Assembly: GCA_026770025.1 (NCBI GenBank) | Contig: JAMXDE010000004.1 | Location: 1,550,001-1,614,000 of the forward strand | DNA from: Craspedostauros australis | Taxonomy: Eukaryota; Bacillariophyta; Bacillariophyceae; Mastogloiales; Achnanthaceae | Direction: 5' to 3' | DNA length: 64,000 nt | Part shown: in pieces, positions 10,531 through 21,190 of the stretch | How the letters are laid out: every line of letters starts with the position of its first letter | Position numbering within the stretch: position 1 is the first letter of the stretch | Program-made: the position numbers and the translations under genes | Notes under the pieces: generated by a model | What the model was told of the DNA's origin: nothing | The model's input: the letters and a program-made list of their open reading frames with translations, nothing else | Databases searched by the model: none

Positions 10531-11316
10531 GGTGTAACCTGCGAAACAAGCACAAGACGCGAACCAGGAGAAGGTCGCTGAAGATCATGTTGTGGAGGTG
10601 CAGATTGAGGTGGCCAAAGTGATACCACGAGTGCGAGCGGAAGCACAGGGGTTCGATACTTTGGACCGACGAAGATTTTTGCACCGCAGCAACAGGCGCG
10701 CAGGCACAAATCCAAGGAGGAGGCAGTCCATGCGCTGTTTTGAGCGCCTGCACAACTGCCGATTGTATTCAAGTAACACGCCACATGGATGAGCTCATCA
10801 TAACGCTATACTCGTATTCTATTGTGTACGACCCAACTCCATAATGGCTTCAGCGCCAATGGCTCCTCCCAAAGAAGAGTTTCTACATCGATATGAGAAG
10901 GGACTACATATGTGTACAACAGAAGAGTAGAGTACTTGACTTACATTGTACCAATGCTCTCCTTGATCGTACCTGTGTGGTTGATAGCCAATTGTTTGTC
11001 ATTGGATGAGACTGAATTGTCGGAAGGCAGTTTCTGTCTCCCCGTTTGGCTTGCCTGCATCTCCTAGTTCATTTCGTGCTTCCAGTGCTTCCCAATCTTC
11101 TGCTCTTCCTGGATCTCATTGAGATGAGATACAGTCTCCCCTGCCCGGGTCTGGTGTCATTGCCTTCAACAGTTGCACTCGTCCTGGCACGTCCAATCGT
11201 GATCGATACTGGTCCATCGTCCATGGCACATTGTCCATCTGCACGTTCCCACAATCCGGAGCGAACGAAGCGGACTTTTCGTTGATTCCGCTTTGCGCGT
11301 ACGAGCACCTCGCACA
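10531..11316. other. No recognised gene
   Basis: Holds the downstream end of the secreted-protein region (frame open to 10792 in a second frame) and then anonymous DNA. A minus-strand frame at 11069-11605 (178 codons) runs into the duplicated block but has no recognisable domain. Confidence 0.35.
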
Positions 11317-12154
11317 GATGGGGAAACGAGCGTTCCGAGAAGCTCATCTCGCATGAATCGACGTCGCTGATTGTCCGGTACAAATCACAAGCGGGCTGAT
11401 CTTCGGTAGTCATACTACGAGCTGCTCGTATCCTGGTATCCATATCTCCCGCTGCACGCTGCACATGTGTACAGTACGATTGTACTCGTATGGCCTTGCG
11501 AGTTAGTGCTGGATGGGACCTTCGATTGGAACGGATGTCGTTCTGCGGCGGCCTGTTGCATCCCCCCGTTCTGCCACCTTCTTCGTCTTCTCGTATCATC
11601 GCCAACGCGAGGACCCTCGGATGCCTTGGGCACCTCGTTTCTCACTGTTGCCCTTCATTAGATCTCAACCACTGTCCCACCCACAGAGCACGTGTTGCCA
11701 GCCAATGTGGCTGCCGACCAATGCACGAAATGAAAGCGTGTGGGAGTTGGTTGTGTGCAGCCTGCCTCCAACGTCAAACGGTGTCACGATAACACTCCAG
11801 TTGTAGAATTTTGGCCCCTCTTTGAAGTTGGTGTGCTCCGTGCTGGTTGCTGTTGGGCGAAGCGGTGATTGCAGACGATCTATCTAGAGCCATGACCCGC
11901 TTGAGTGAGGGGACTTACAGTCGGCCTAAAGGGGTGGCAACATACGGGCGTTTCAACCAAACCACTCCCGTATTCATAAACTAGATAATACTATAAGATG
12001 CGTAGTGGAGCCCAATTTTGCTCAAAGGTCTTATTTTAATTTTTGTGGAGCTTCGTAGATTTACGGTCCTCTTGGTCGAATATGCGGGTCACATATGGAC
12101 ATAATTGACTGGTTGATACAGCCGACCCATATGACTCCAGGGCACCATCTGTAG
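11317..12154. repeat. Duplicated non-coding block A, left copy
   Basis: Nearly identical to 47295-48155 in the same orientation. No open frame looks like a gene. The last third is AT-rich and ends near a CCATCTG word. Here the block is followed at once by a solo LTR, while in the right copy it is preceded by an LTR, so the two LTRs abut opposite ends of the block. Confidence 0.85.
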
Positions 12155-13631
12155 TGTTGGCAAGTTCCACTCACGGAAGCCTACAATCGTGGAAAACGGT
12201 GTTGGTTGATAGTTGTTTGTTTGCTATTTCATTACATTGGCACTCCAATCCTCTCAGTGTCCGTTCTCTTGCCTGATGCTCTTGGCACGTTAATCTGTTT
12301 TGTAGATTGGTCTCTACTACCCCTGACTATGAGTCAGTACACAAGATCCTCTCTTGCTGCTATTCGTATTCTCTCTCTCTCAATATTGTGTACATGTGCT
12401 ACACGATACTTCATGTTCAATGCATACTCCGCATTTGACACTCCATTTGTTCAATACTGGTTCCTACTCCATGAGTGCTTACCATTTAAACTTCTCTTCA
12501 TGTATCCATGATCTTGATGCCCTTTGGTCATCAAATCTTTACCTTCTGCTTCTGACATGGAGACAGATGTCGACATGGTGACATGATGACATCCTGTCAA
12601 CATCAGTAGGCGTCCTTCTGCTCTCCAGATGTCATGTTCCATTGATGATGCAATGGTCTCTCAGATGATATTGTCATCTGGGGTTTAGTTGGGAGGTACC
12701 TCAAGCTTCGCTCGATGCCATACGTTTCCATTGTTAGAACAGAATACAATACAGGGTACTTACTTCAAATAGAGACTGATTAGATCCGACAATGAAGTAT
12801 GTAGATGGTTGGTATTGTGTGTATGTGCTCAAGTAGGTGATTAAGTTAATGAAAGCTGGCCCAATTCTGATCTGTTGAAGTCAGAATTGTGAGCATGAAG
12901 AGTGCAATGCAAGATGATGATGATGATGCAATGAGATTGCACAAGTTTCACACAGCAATACTGCTGTAAAATGATGCCTTGCATTGTTGCATTCACATGT
13001 GGGAGGAAATGCATGTTTGCAAGCACAGAGGTGAAGACAAGATCAGATGGCACGTTCAGGTCCACGATGACCAGTACTGCCATAATTCTGAAGCTGTGCA
13101 ATTGAGGACCTCTTATTCAGATCTATTGGATGAACCAATATATCTGAATTGCAAGGTGTCAACAAGATGGTGTGGAATTGAGGAATCAATATATCTGAAT
13201 TGCGAGTCAGTCTGTGAGACGAGAAAGCGATCCCACATGGAGGTTGCGGCAATTGCGTATATCATGACATTACGATTCATCACACACGAAGAGTCTCGTG
13301 ACTGCATCAGTATTCGTCCTGTGGTACACGAATACCATACGACTCATTCGAATACTACCAAGACGAGTGTAGTTGGAGTGTTCGATGTGTTATTATCCAT
13401 TGATGGATGGACGGACGATGTTTCTAATTCTCTCAGAAATCGTCGATTGCGAATTTCTCTAGAAATTCTGCTCATTTTCGTGTGTTCCATTTCCACTGTG
13501 ATTCTGACAAATCACAGCATACTATTGACACTAATGTAGTTGTACCGTCCAAGTGTGTATGAGAGAATAACGGGTGAACGATGCACATATACATGTACAT
13601 CTCGACATATACTCACATGTACATCTCGACA
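12155..13631 (-). mobile_element. Solo LTR of Copia family 2, reversed
   Basis: Reading the minus strand, it begins TGTCGAGATG (13631 downward) and ends TTGCCAACA (12155). Both ends match the 790 bp LTR at 46505-47294. This copy is about 1.48 kb because ~0.67 kb of unrelated sequence sits in its middle (about 12720-13390). No internal Copia coding sequence is attached and no matching target duplication flanks it. Its right edge abuts a truncated gene X copy. It is an old retrotransposon fossil. Confidence 0.8.
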
Positions 13632-14195
13632 AGCATTGGGACAACCAGCAAAGTGGGTACGAACGTCAATTCAGCGCCTCAGACGTGGAGGCTAAAATGA
13701 ACATGGTGGTGACATCCGATGTCACGGCCGCACAGCAACGGAATGCAGGATTCACGACGATGGATGATCTCCACACGACATCTGGTGCCACTTCATTCTT
13801 TGGTACGTCCATCCAATTTCAATGCCATTTTGTTGTTGCTTTTAGTGCTAGTTGTACGAGTATTGTTGTCACGGATGTCTTTTGCGTGCCCGGCGTATTC
13901 TCACGCAGACACGAGACCACTCACCAATTCACTCAATAACTGACTCACCCCTGCGCATGTTTGTTTCTCCTACATCTTCTTCATCGCTCCGCGCACAGAA
14001 CCACCGCAAGAAATGATCATTGATCCTAACGGGATCGACAGCCGCCCTTCAGCGTGGAAGGCAAAGCGTATCGAACGAGTGCGGCGACAGCCAAAGTCAC
14101 CACATGAAGAATTGGCAATGCAAGCCAAGTACGCAGAGATCGAGGACGTGGGAGAACGAGCGTACCAGATACTGGTCGATTTGTACATGATATGA
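13632..14195 (+). pseudogene. 3' fragment of gene X (duplicate copy)
   Basis: Matches the last part of gene X (52584-53140). It has the end of exon 1 (13632-13802), an intron of ~196 bp with GTACGT donor and CAG acceptor, and full exon 2 (13999-14195) with the same TGA. The upstream ~390 codons, including the plastid-targeting leader, are missing; homology stops exactly where the solo LTR begins. What remains is well conserved, with only a few changes, but without a start it is probably not expressed as the same protein. Confidence 0.85.
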
Positions 14196-14421
14196 CGGCG
14201 AGACTTCGTCGTTTCTCTGGCAGGATTCATGGACACATTGCCAATTTTGGAACAATACGCAACATCATGTCGCTCAAACGCGACTGTCCATGCGCCATCC
14301 TTGTTGCACACTAATACGTACCCACAAGAGTGCGAATTCGCACAGCGACCCATTCAAGCCTGGACCAAAGGAACTTCAACGCTATTACCGTCAATAGGGA
14401 AATCTGACCTTTTTAACAACC

Positions 14422-17400
14422 TCATCTATCAGTCACGCCGACGCTCTTGCGACGCTCCCGCAGTAACGACACCTTCTTGTCGGCGCCCCATTCCTCGTAC
14501 AGTCGAATAGCCTCATCGAAATGATACCCCGCGCCCTCCATGTCATCCTCCAGCACCATGTGCTCCGCCAGCCGTTCGTTTGCGAGTGCTTGGTTCTGAG
14601 AGAACCCTCCTCGAGCAGCGGTCCGGATCGCATCCCGATAGAGCTTGACTGCAGCATGGAACGCGTCGTCTCTCTGCTTGCTCTTGTGCGCCTTCCATGC
14701 AGTTCTTTCCGCGCTCAGAATGGCAAAACAGTGCACCGCATTTGGGTTGCCCTTGTTCACCATGGCGCGCAGCGCCTTTCGCGATCGTTGGGCCAGCCGT
14801 TTGACCTTGTTGCGCTTTGACCATGAGAGATGGCCATTTTGGTGGACGCTGATCGTCGCGGCGAAGGAGGAAAAGAAAAAGAATGACATGCTCGAGATGT
14901 AGTACTTCGTATTCTCATTGACATGCTCATACGCCTCGAAGGCTGTCTTGACAGCATCGTCGTAGTCACCGAAGTATGTCGCTGTGAACAGCTTGATGTC
15001 AAGCAGGTCAATGGTTTGTGCCTCATCCTTCGCTTGTGCAAGGCGTCGCATCACAGTGATTTCATCGAAGACCTCACCGACGAGGAGGGTCCGTTGATCG
15101 GACCATCCTCTGAGATGCAACACCATTTGCCATCTGCTTGCAAGGAACTCACGCACCCTGGTTTGATTGAAGTCTTCACATTGATTCGTGTATGTCGAAA
15201 GATCCAACTCCAGATCTCCCAACGGCTTCGCTGTGAAGAAGCACAGGTCCAAGTAATAGATTAGGACCCACATCGCGTTTTGAATATCTCCTGTCGCCAT
15301 GCCGTCGAGATGTGCATCCAGGAGTGGTTGTGCGCAACTCTCGTACGGTATGAAGTTGGTCAGCACAAAGCCGTACGCAGCAAGTGTGGGACGGACTGAT
15401 TCTGCCTTGCTGCTGTTTGCTTCGCACAAATGCATGGCGTAGTTGGCATACAGCTTCCCAGCTTCCATGTTCCCCAAAACAGGACCGATGGCCGCCGCAA
15501 GATTTGCGATGGCATACGCAGTGGAGTTTGTTGTGCCTTTCGTCAAACCATAGTTGATGAGGTCCACCAGGACCAAAGGGTAGAGAACTCCATCGGCAAG
15601 TATAGCACCCACCAAGCACTTACCCAAGGTCCTCATGGTAAGCCCGTCCATAGGATCTTCAGATGGCTGCATCGAGTTCAAATACTCGATCGTCCACTTC
15701 TTTGCGGATACTTGCAGTTTCATCATTCGCCATATGGTCATCACTAGTCTCATCGTGTTGTTCTTGGGATAGTGGTAACCAAGCTTGGCCATCACCTCTA
15801 CACCCAGCTTCATCACATCACTCGCTTTGCCATGATCGGCCGAAGCCAGTTCTCCATTTATCAACACGTGATACGCTCTCATCTTGTCGATCAGCGGACA
15901 GTCGTCGCGCTCGACCACCGCATTGCCGTACTTCTTCATCTTCTCAAACCTGTTGCTCACATAAGCGCACTCTGCGGCTGATGTGAAAAGCTGGAGACTC
16001 ATATCATAATGGGATTGCCAGTGGTCTGGTGGCATCATGTCGATGGTGTTTTGCAGATAGGCATATGCTGCCCGGAAGGCTGCATGGGATGCGGCCTTGA
16101 TTCCAGCATCGAAGTTGAGCTGTGCAACTCGGAAGCGTCGTGTTTGTGTGATGTCGATGTCTTCCATTGATGTTGGTTTTGGCGTTGGGTACTGCGGGAC
16201 CATGTCCAAGCAACTATTGAGAAGATTCACCACCACGAACAGTGACGACTCAAAGTCATCCAGAGATAGCCGATCCATCAAGATGATCCCGATGCGATGC
16301 TGCAGCTCGAGCAAGTGCATCTTCGATGGGATCATTCCAAGTGCTGCTTCCTGCACCTTGTCGTGGATGAAGGAGTATTCGGACGCAGCAGGTGACGGGG
16401 CTGCCATGGCTGTACGGCTACCGGTATGAGCCTCAATGAGTCCCTCCTCTTCGTACACCTTCAGGATGTCCAACCATTCATCTTCGCTTGCAGGTGGTGG
16501 TCCACCAAACAACGACTCGTACAATGCACGATACCCATCCTCATTCATCTCATCGTCCTCCACGAAGCCCTCCAGCGCCGTTCGCAACAGCAACCACGAA
16601 AACGTGGATCCTAAACATGCGGCCAGCGGCAGCAGGTACTGCGCCGTATCGATCTGCTGCAGCTTCAGCTCCATCAACTCCACCACGTTGATGGTTGCCG
16701 GAGTCTCTCGCTTGATCTGATCGTTGTCCCACACCCACTTCATCGATGCGATGTCGTATGACAGCAGGGTGTCCTTGACGAGCATCCGGATGAACTGCTG
16801 GACGAAGAAGACGTTTCCATCCGTCTTCTTGAACACGATCTCTGCCAGTCCGTAGCTGCTGCGACTGTTGGTGTTGGTGTTGTCGTCGTTGAGAGTGGCA
16901 GTGATGGCGTTGCCCACACCTTCACTACCCACGCCGCCATCATCGTTGTAGATCCCCAGTAGCTGTTTGAGCATGGTATGCACGTTGTCCAATGAGAGGT
17001 TGTTTACCTCGAGATTGACGTATCGAATGAAGCGCTCCCGTTTCTTCTTCTGGATGGATGACAGCATCTGGCCAACCAGATCGGCTGTGTTCGATGTGGC
17101 CACAGAGTCCAAGTCCGAAGTGCGCTTGTTGCTGGTGCCAATAGTATTCCTGACATTGCCTTCAGCATTGCTGGTGTTCCCATTATCGATTCCGTCCATG
17201 TTGACGAGGTTGGATCGGAAGCAGATGACGACCATGAGAGAGGAGATGGTGGTGTCCAGCATCCACGACTCGATCATGTTGAGTGATTCCTTGTCTGCCC
17301 ACTGGACATCGTCAGATACCCACACGAGGGGACAGCAGCTGCAGATGATCTTGATGAATCGTCGGAAGGCGAACTTGAGTCGAATGGACTGCTCCTTGAA

Positions 17401-18495
17401 GCCTTCTGCAGAGTGAGCGTGTGCACACTGACTTGCAGATGTTGCGGTGCTTTCGTCACCGTCGACGTGGTTGTCTTGTGTGTTTGTGTATGATAGCGCC
17501 TCGTTTCCGACGACATCGACCAGGTTGGGGATGAGCTTGTTGAGTGATTGCAGCTCATCGATGTTGAGATCATCCGTGATGCGCTGCTTGATCGCATCGA
17601 AGGTCTGGGTGTCCTCTTCTCCACGCTGCTTGGGGTCAACACGGCTTCTTGGAAGAGCGCAGATCTGCGAGCACAGATCAGCCATCGCGATTCGGAAACC
17701 GGAGTATGGCTCATCCATCTGCTTGAGATCGAACTTTCCGGACACGAAGAAGACATTGCTCGCCTTGCACTTCGGTCGCATTGTATTGGCCAGGGCCGAT
17801 TTTCCAGTGCCCGAGTATCCGGAGATGGTCACGAGAGATCGGATTGTCGTTGGCTGCGTTTTTGCATGTTGGCCGAGAGCGTTTTGATTGTCTGGGTTGG
17901 TCGCATTGCTCGCATAGCTTGCGTTGCTTTCCTCGTCATTCGGACCCGTTGACCTCTCTTCGTCTGGCGAAGATGGAGATGGTGGTGGGACTGCGGACGT
18001 TGGCTTCTTGAGGATCTGCTGGAATAGACGGTCGAGGACGCGCTTCTCCTTTTCTCGTCCGATGAGACTGATGCGCGAGAAGTCGAGAGAGTTTTGGGAG
18101 AGTTCCGCTAGCTTTCTGGCTGTGCGCATGCGGTTGGTCTCCGTTGCCAACGCTGGCCGATGTTCGAACATCTCATTTGGCGCACCATTCCGGCCAACGG
18201 AGAGCCTACCACCGATGGAGAACTTTCGAGATTGAAGATTCTCCGGACGCTGGCTGCTGACATCGATTCCGATGCCCGAGTCAGTGGACACTATTGATGG
18301 TGACCTCGAGTAGCTGAATGAATTGGTCGTGGACGAAAGACGTTGTTGATGGGCTGTTGGCTTTGCTTGCTCGTTGTTGTTGGCTGACGGAGAGCGATCG
18401 GAGGGGACACCAACACCAGCGGGATGAGATGCTGTAGTCCCCTCATCGAGCTTGCTGTCATCGCAGTGCGTGGTTCCAGTTATCATCATCTTCAT
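14422..18495 (-). CDS. Orc1-like AAA ATPase with helical repeat tail (copy Y1)
   Basis: Single-exon gene, 1357 residues. Residues 1-140 are Ser-rich and low in order. SLIGREKEKRVL (~143-154) starts the Orc1-like/predicted-ATPase domain. Walker A is GYSGTGKS (226-233). VSGKFD...EPYSGF (~251-266) is a signature of this family. Walker B is VWVSDDVQWAD (391-401). Beyond ~600 the protein is helical and TPR-like (for example AAECAYVSNRFEKMKKYGNAVV). Related ATPase modules sit in bacterial sensor kinases and are expanded in diatoms, usually without known function; an ATP-driven signalling or scaffold role is inferred. No kinase domain or membrane segment is visible. It converges on the truncated X fragment and is a paralogue of Y2 (53365-57411), with an extra Asn/Asp-rich insert near residue ~520. 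Confidence 0.85.
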   Translation of the reverse strand: MKMMITGTTHCDDSKLDEGTTASHPAGVGVPSDRSPSANNNEQAKPTAHQQRLSSTTNSFSYSRSPSIVSTDSGIGIDVSSQRPENLQSRKFSIGGRLSVGRNGAPNEMFEHRPALATETNRMRTARKLAELSQNSLDFSRISLIGREKEKRVLDRLFQQILKKPTSAVPPPSPSSPDEERSTGPNDEESNASYASNATNPDNQNALGQHAKTQPTTIRSLVTISGYSGTGKSALANTMRPKCKASNVFFVSGKFDLKQMDEPYSGFRIAMADLCSQICALPRSRVDPKQRGEEDTQTFDAIKQRITDDLNIDELQSLNKLIPNLVDVVGNEALSYTNTQDNHVDGDESTATSASQCAHAHSAEGFKEQSIRLKFAFRRFIKIICSCCPLVWVSDDVQWADKESLNMIESWMLDTTISSLMVVICFRSNLVNMDGIDNGNTSNAEGNVRNTIGTSNKRTSDLDSVATSNTADLVGQMLSSIQKKKRERFIRYVNLEVNNLSLDNVHTMLKQLLGIYNDDGGVGSEGVGNAITATLNDDNTNTNSRSSYGLAEIVFKKTDGNVFFVQQFIRMLVKDTLLSYDIASMKWVWDNDQIKRETPATINVVELMELKLQQIDTAQYLLPLAACLGSTFSWLLLRTALEGFVEDDEMNEDGYRALYESLFGGPPPASEDEWLDILKVYEEEGLIEAHTGSRTAMAAPSPAASEYSFIHDKVQEAALGMIPSKMHLLELQHRIGIILMDRLSLDDFESSLFVVVNLLNSCLDMVPQYPTPKPTSMEDIDITQTRRFRVAQLNFDAGIKAASHAAFRAAYAYLQNTIDMMPPDHWQSHYDMSLQLFTSAAECAYVSNRFEKMKKYGNAVVERDDCPLIDKMRAYHVLINGELASADHGKASDVMKLGVEVMAKLGYHYPKNNTMRLVMTIWRMMKLQVSAKKWTIEYLNSMQPSEDPMDGLTMRTLGKCLVGAILADGVLYPLVLVDLINYGLTKGTTNSTAYAIANLAAAIGPVLGNMEAGKLYANYAMHLCEANSSKAESVRPTLAAYGFVLTNFIPYESCAQPLLDAHLDGMATGDIQNAMWVLIYYLDLCFFTAKPLGDLELDLSTYTNQCEDFNQTRVREFLASRWQMVLHLRGWSDQRTLLVGEVFDEITVMRRLAQAKDEAQTIDLLDIKLFTATYFGDYDDAVKTAFEAYEHVNENTKYYISSMSFFFFSSFAATISVHQNGHLSWSKRNKVKRLAQRSRKALRAMVNKGNPNAVHCFAILSAERTAWKAHKSKQRDDAFHAAVKLYRDAIRTAARGGFSQNQALANERLAEHMVLEDDMEGAGYHFDEAIRLYEEWGADKKVSLLRERRKSVGVTDR

Positions 18496-20558
18496 ATAAT
18501 GGGTGCGGTCGCAGCGGGTATGGCTCTAGACTACACTTTCGCGTGCGAGCACAGGTATGGTTGCTAGTGTTGCTGCTGGTTTGCGAGTACGTCTTTTCGG
18601 GCATCGGGGGTCTCTCGATCACTGCGCTCTTTCCAGTTTGTGACTCCATGCCGCTTGCTGATGTGATGATGGGTGTTCCCTTCCTTCACATTGATCATTT
18701 CCGAATTGCTCATCTCGTTTTCCGTGCCGAGACACAGAACCCCATCTCCGCCAAAGCGTCATCGACCCTGCTCGGACGGAATAACCGCAAAAGACCCACG
18801 AATTTGTCACTCCGATCGTGACTTCGTCGGGCCGATGACACAGGCTTTCTGCAACTGGGTGTGTCACAATGTCAACACACGTGTCAATTGTTTGTGTCTG
18901 TGCGATCTGTGCTCAAACTCCGCAGTTCGGTCACTCCCCATGCGCTTTGGCATGGACAAATGTCCATCACGAATCATCAATCAAGAAGGCTATGACATCA
19001 CAATGTTGACCCGATCGACTTAACCACCTGGACGCGCGATCCACGCATGGTACCCGAACAGGCCAATCAACGAACAGATGCCACGCTGCCTTCATCTGGC
19101 ACTAACCTTCGGTTGGGGCAGGCACACCAGGATCAGGAAGTGAGTTGAAGTTCATCTAAAGAACGGACTACTGTGATATTGGTTCCAGATGTCAGCACTG
19201 TGAGACCGGCGTGTGCAGTGGTGAGATCGTGGGCTCTGGTTTGGAGGTAAATTGGTAATCGTTAGTTGTCGATTTAGTTGGTTTGCGTTGTTGAGTTGAT
19301 TGAACTCTCGGATTATGAGATGATGACGAGATGTTGTTCTGTCAGAATGCAAGTTGCAGGGTCAGCAGCATCTCCCGTGTAATTCGTCGTGATCATCATC
19401 CTCATTCGATTTGGGTCCTCGCAATACACCGTGTTGTACTTCATTTGGTCTTGGGTTGCGATGGCACTCCGAGGTCGTGCTCGGTTGGTCGATAGTTATC
19501 CAGATCCACGATCGATCCAGAATCTTTCGCCGTGCTTTGATAAAACATAACACACAAGGAACATTGTTGAAAAAATGGCGCGCATGGTTCCTGGAGTCGT
19601 GATTGATTTGATTGAGGAACAAAATTCATTCACGACACAGTTTGATCACTCTCAAGGTCACAAAGTATGCGTATCATTGGAATATTCCCACAACTACTTC
19701 TTACTCAGTGTGTTCCTTGTCGCACCATGAAATTATTTTGGCGCGAAATTTTGGCGCGAAAACCTCCCAACAACAAATACGGGACAATCCCTATTTTCCC
19801 TCCTTCTCCCACCTTCACTCATGAATCACCATTGACTCAAATACTATTCGAGTCAATGGGATCAAGGCACCCTGGGAACTATATGCTCTCCTGAACTATT
19901 GTAATGCAGCCAACCTGAATTCCGTTGTCAGCTAAACAACCTGACAACCTTGCATGACAACAGTCAAGAGATCTTCCCTGCTTCAACACATGCAGGGAAT
20001 CCTACATCAAATTCCCTTGGCTTGACAACCTGTGTTCTCGATCTCAACCTCAATCAAGGTGTCAAGGCTTAGTACTCGAACGTAGAACTACTACGACGAG
20101 ATACTGGAGAAAGAGAGGAAGAGAGGACTCGTCCGCCCTCAGCACTGAACCTCTGAAGGTCAGTGCAGAGCCGCACTATTCAAACTGACTATCGTTTCTT
20201 CATCCTGCATCCCAAACTGATCAACTCACAATGCAGACTATTCAAATAACAAATAGCACAACTCAAGATCAGCACAACAACACTAATCTACTTCATTGTC
20301 ATTCACTACTAATCTCCAGACGGTCGCCCCACGTTGACTTCACCATCAGATTCCTCGAATCTGGCAGTCAACTAGGCCATCCCTTCCGGATCGTGTCACA
20401 ACAGCACACAAAAATCCAACTGGTAGCTGAGAGTGGTTACAATAACATTCACCAACTCTTCTGAGCATCTTCCTCTGCCAACCGCTCGCACGGTCTCATT
20501 GAGACCAAGCCCCAAGGCTAAGCTCGCAAACCGAGCAATCTGCAAGGACCCTCAGGTC
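18496..20558. other. Long intergenic stretch with palindromes
   Basis: No gene is recognisable. Visible structure: two adjacent TTTTGGCGCGAAA words at 19736-19763, a perfect 9 bp stem CATTGACTC/GAGTCAATG near 19833-19861, and a GGTCTCATTGAGACC palindrome near 20493. The part from ~19900 is rich in AACCTGACAACC-like words. It may contain remains of older transposons and the upstream region of Y1. Confidence 0.4.
19736..19763. promoter_or_regulatory. Tandem E2F-like sites
   Basis: Two copies of TTTTGGCGCGAAA lie back to back. The TTTSGCGCGAAA form is the classical E2F/DP binding consensus and is nearly self-complementary. No gene is visible close by; the nearest recognised start is Y1, ~1.2 kb away. 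Functional status is inferred only. Confidence 0.35.
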
Positions 20559-20766
20559 TGTCGAGATGTACATGTGAGTATATGTCGAGATGTACACGTA
20601 TATGTGCATCGTTCACCTGTTTTTCTCTCATACGCACTTGGACGGTACAACTACATTCGTGTCGATAGTATGCTGTGATTCGTCAGAATTACAGTGGAAA
20701 TGGAACACACGAAAATGAGCAGAATCTCTGGAGGAAATTTGCAAATGACGATTTCTGAGAGAATTT
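20559..20766 (+). repeat. LTR-related sequence, left side of Copia 2
   Basis: Begins TGTCGAGATGTACATG and matches the first ~205 bp of the 3' LTR at 46505-47294 in the same orientation. The adjoining sequence up to 20797 and from 40612 onward forms the leader of the gag region once the nested insertion is left out of view. Confidence 0.75.
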
Positions 20767-21190
20767 GTGAGCAAATCAATCTCCGCGAAACAACTAGTGC
20801 CTCAAAGAGCCGGACCCCAAAAATTGGTTACAATTGGTTACAGATTTTGGATCAGTTTTTCCCAAACTCCGCCTTAGTTTTATAGACACTCAATCGAATA
20901 TCTCTTTGCATCTACATAAACTTAAGAGCCAGGGCTATCCAGGCAAGCAATAACATTATCTTGTTGTTACTACTATCTAGTCGATCTTTTAGTGTTTGTT
21001 GACCCCATTGGTGTGGTTTTTCTTCCGACGACGGACAGACCGGACTTTTTTTGATCTCATTGGTTGCAGTTGGTTACACGTAGGATTCTACAGGAGTCCG
21101 GTAGGATCATGCCTCTTTTCTTCGAGAAATTCGACCCTCCATCTTTGAAGTCTCCGCGCTGAGCATTCTTTGGCTCAATCTGTACAATAG

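Larger units (their letters stand above)
13632..18495. repeat. Segmental duplication X-Y, left copy
   Basis: The truncated X fragment plus ATPase gene Y1 corresponds to 52584-57411. Gene order, tail-to-tail orientation and the short spacer between the stop codons (~225 bp) are the same in both copies. Coding divergence is modest and concentrated in the N-terminal Ser-rich parts and in short acidic inserts. Confidence 0.85.

Noticed and set aside
9908-10784. Minus-strand frames of 281-287 codons opposite the secreted-protein gene
   Set aside because: They arise from stop-free tandem repeats and have Pro-Leu or His-Leu periodic content with no start context or domain.
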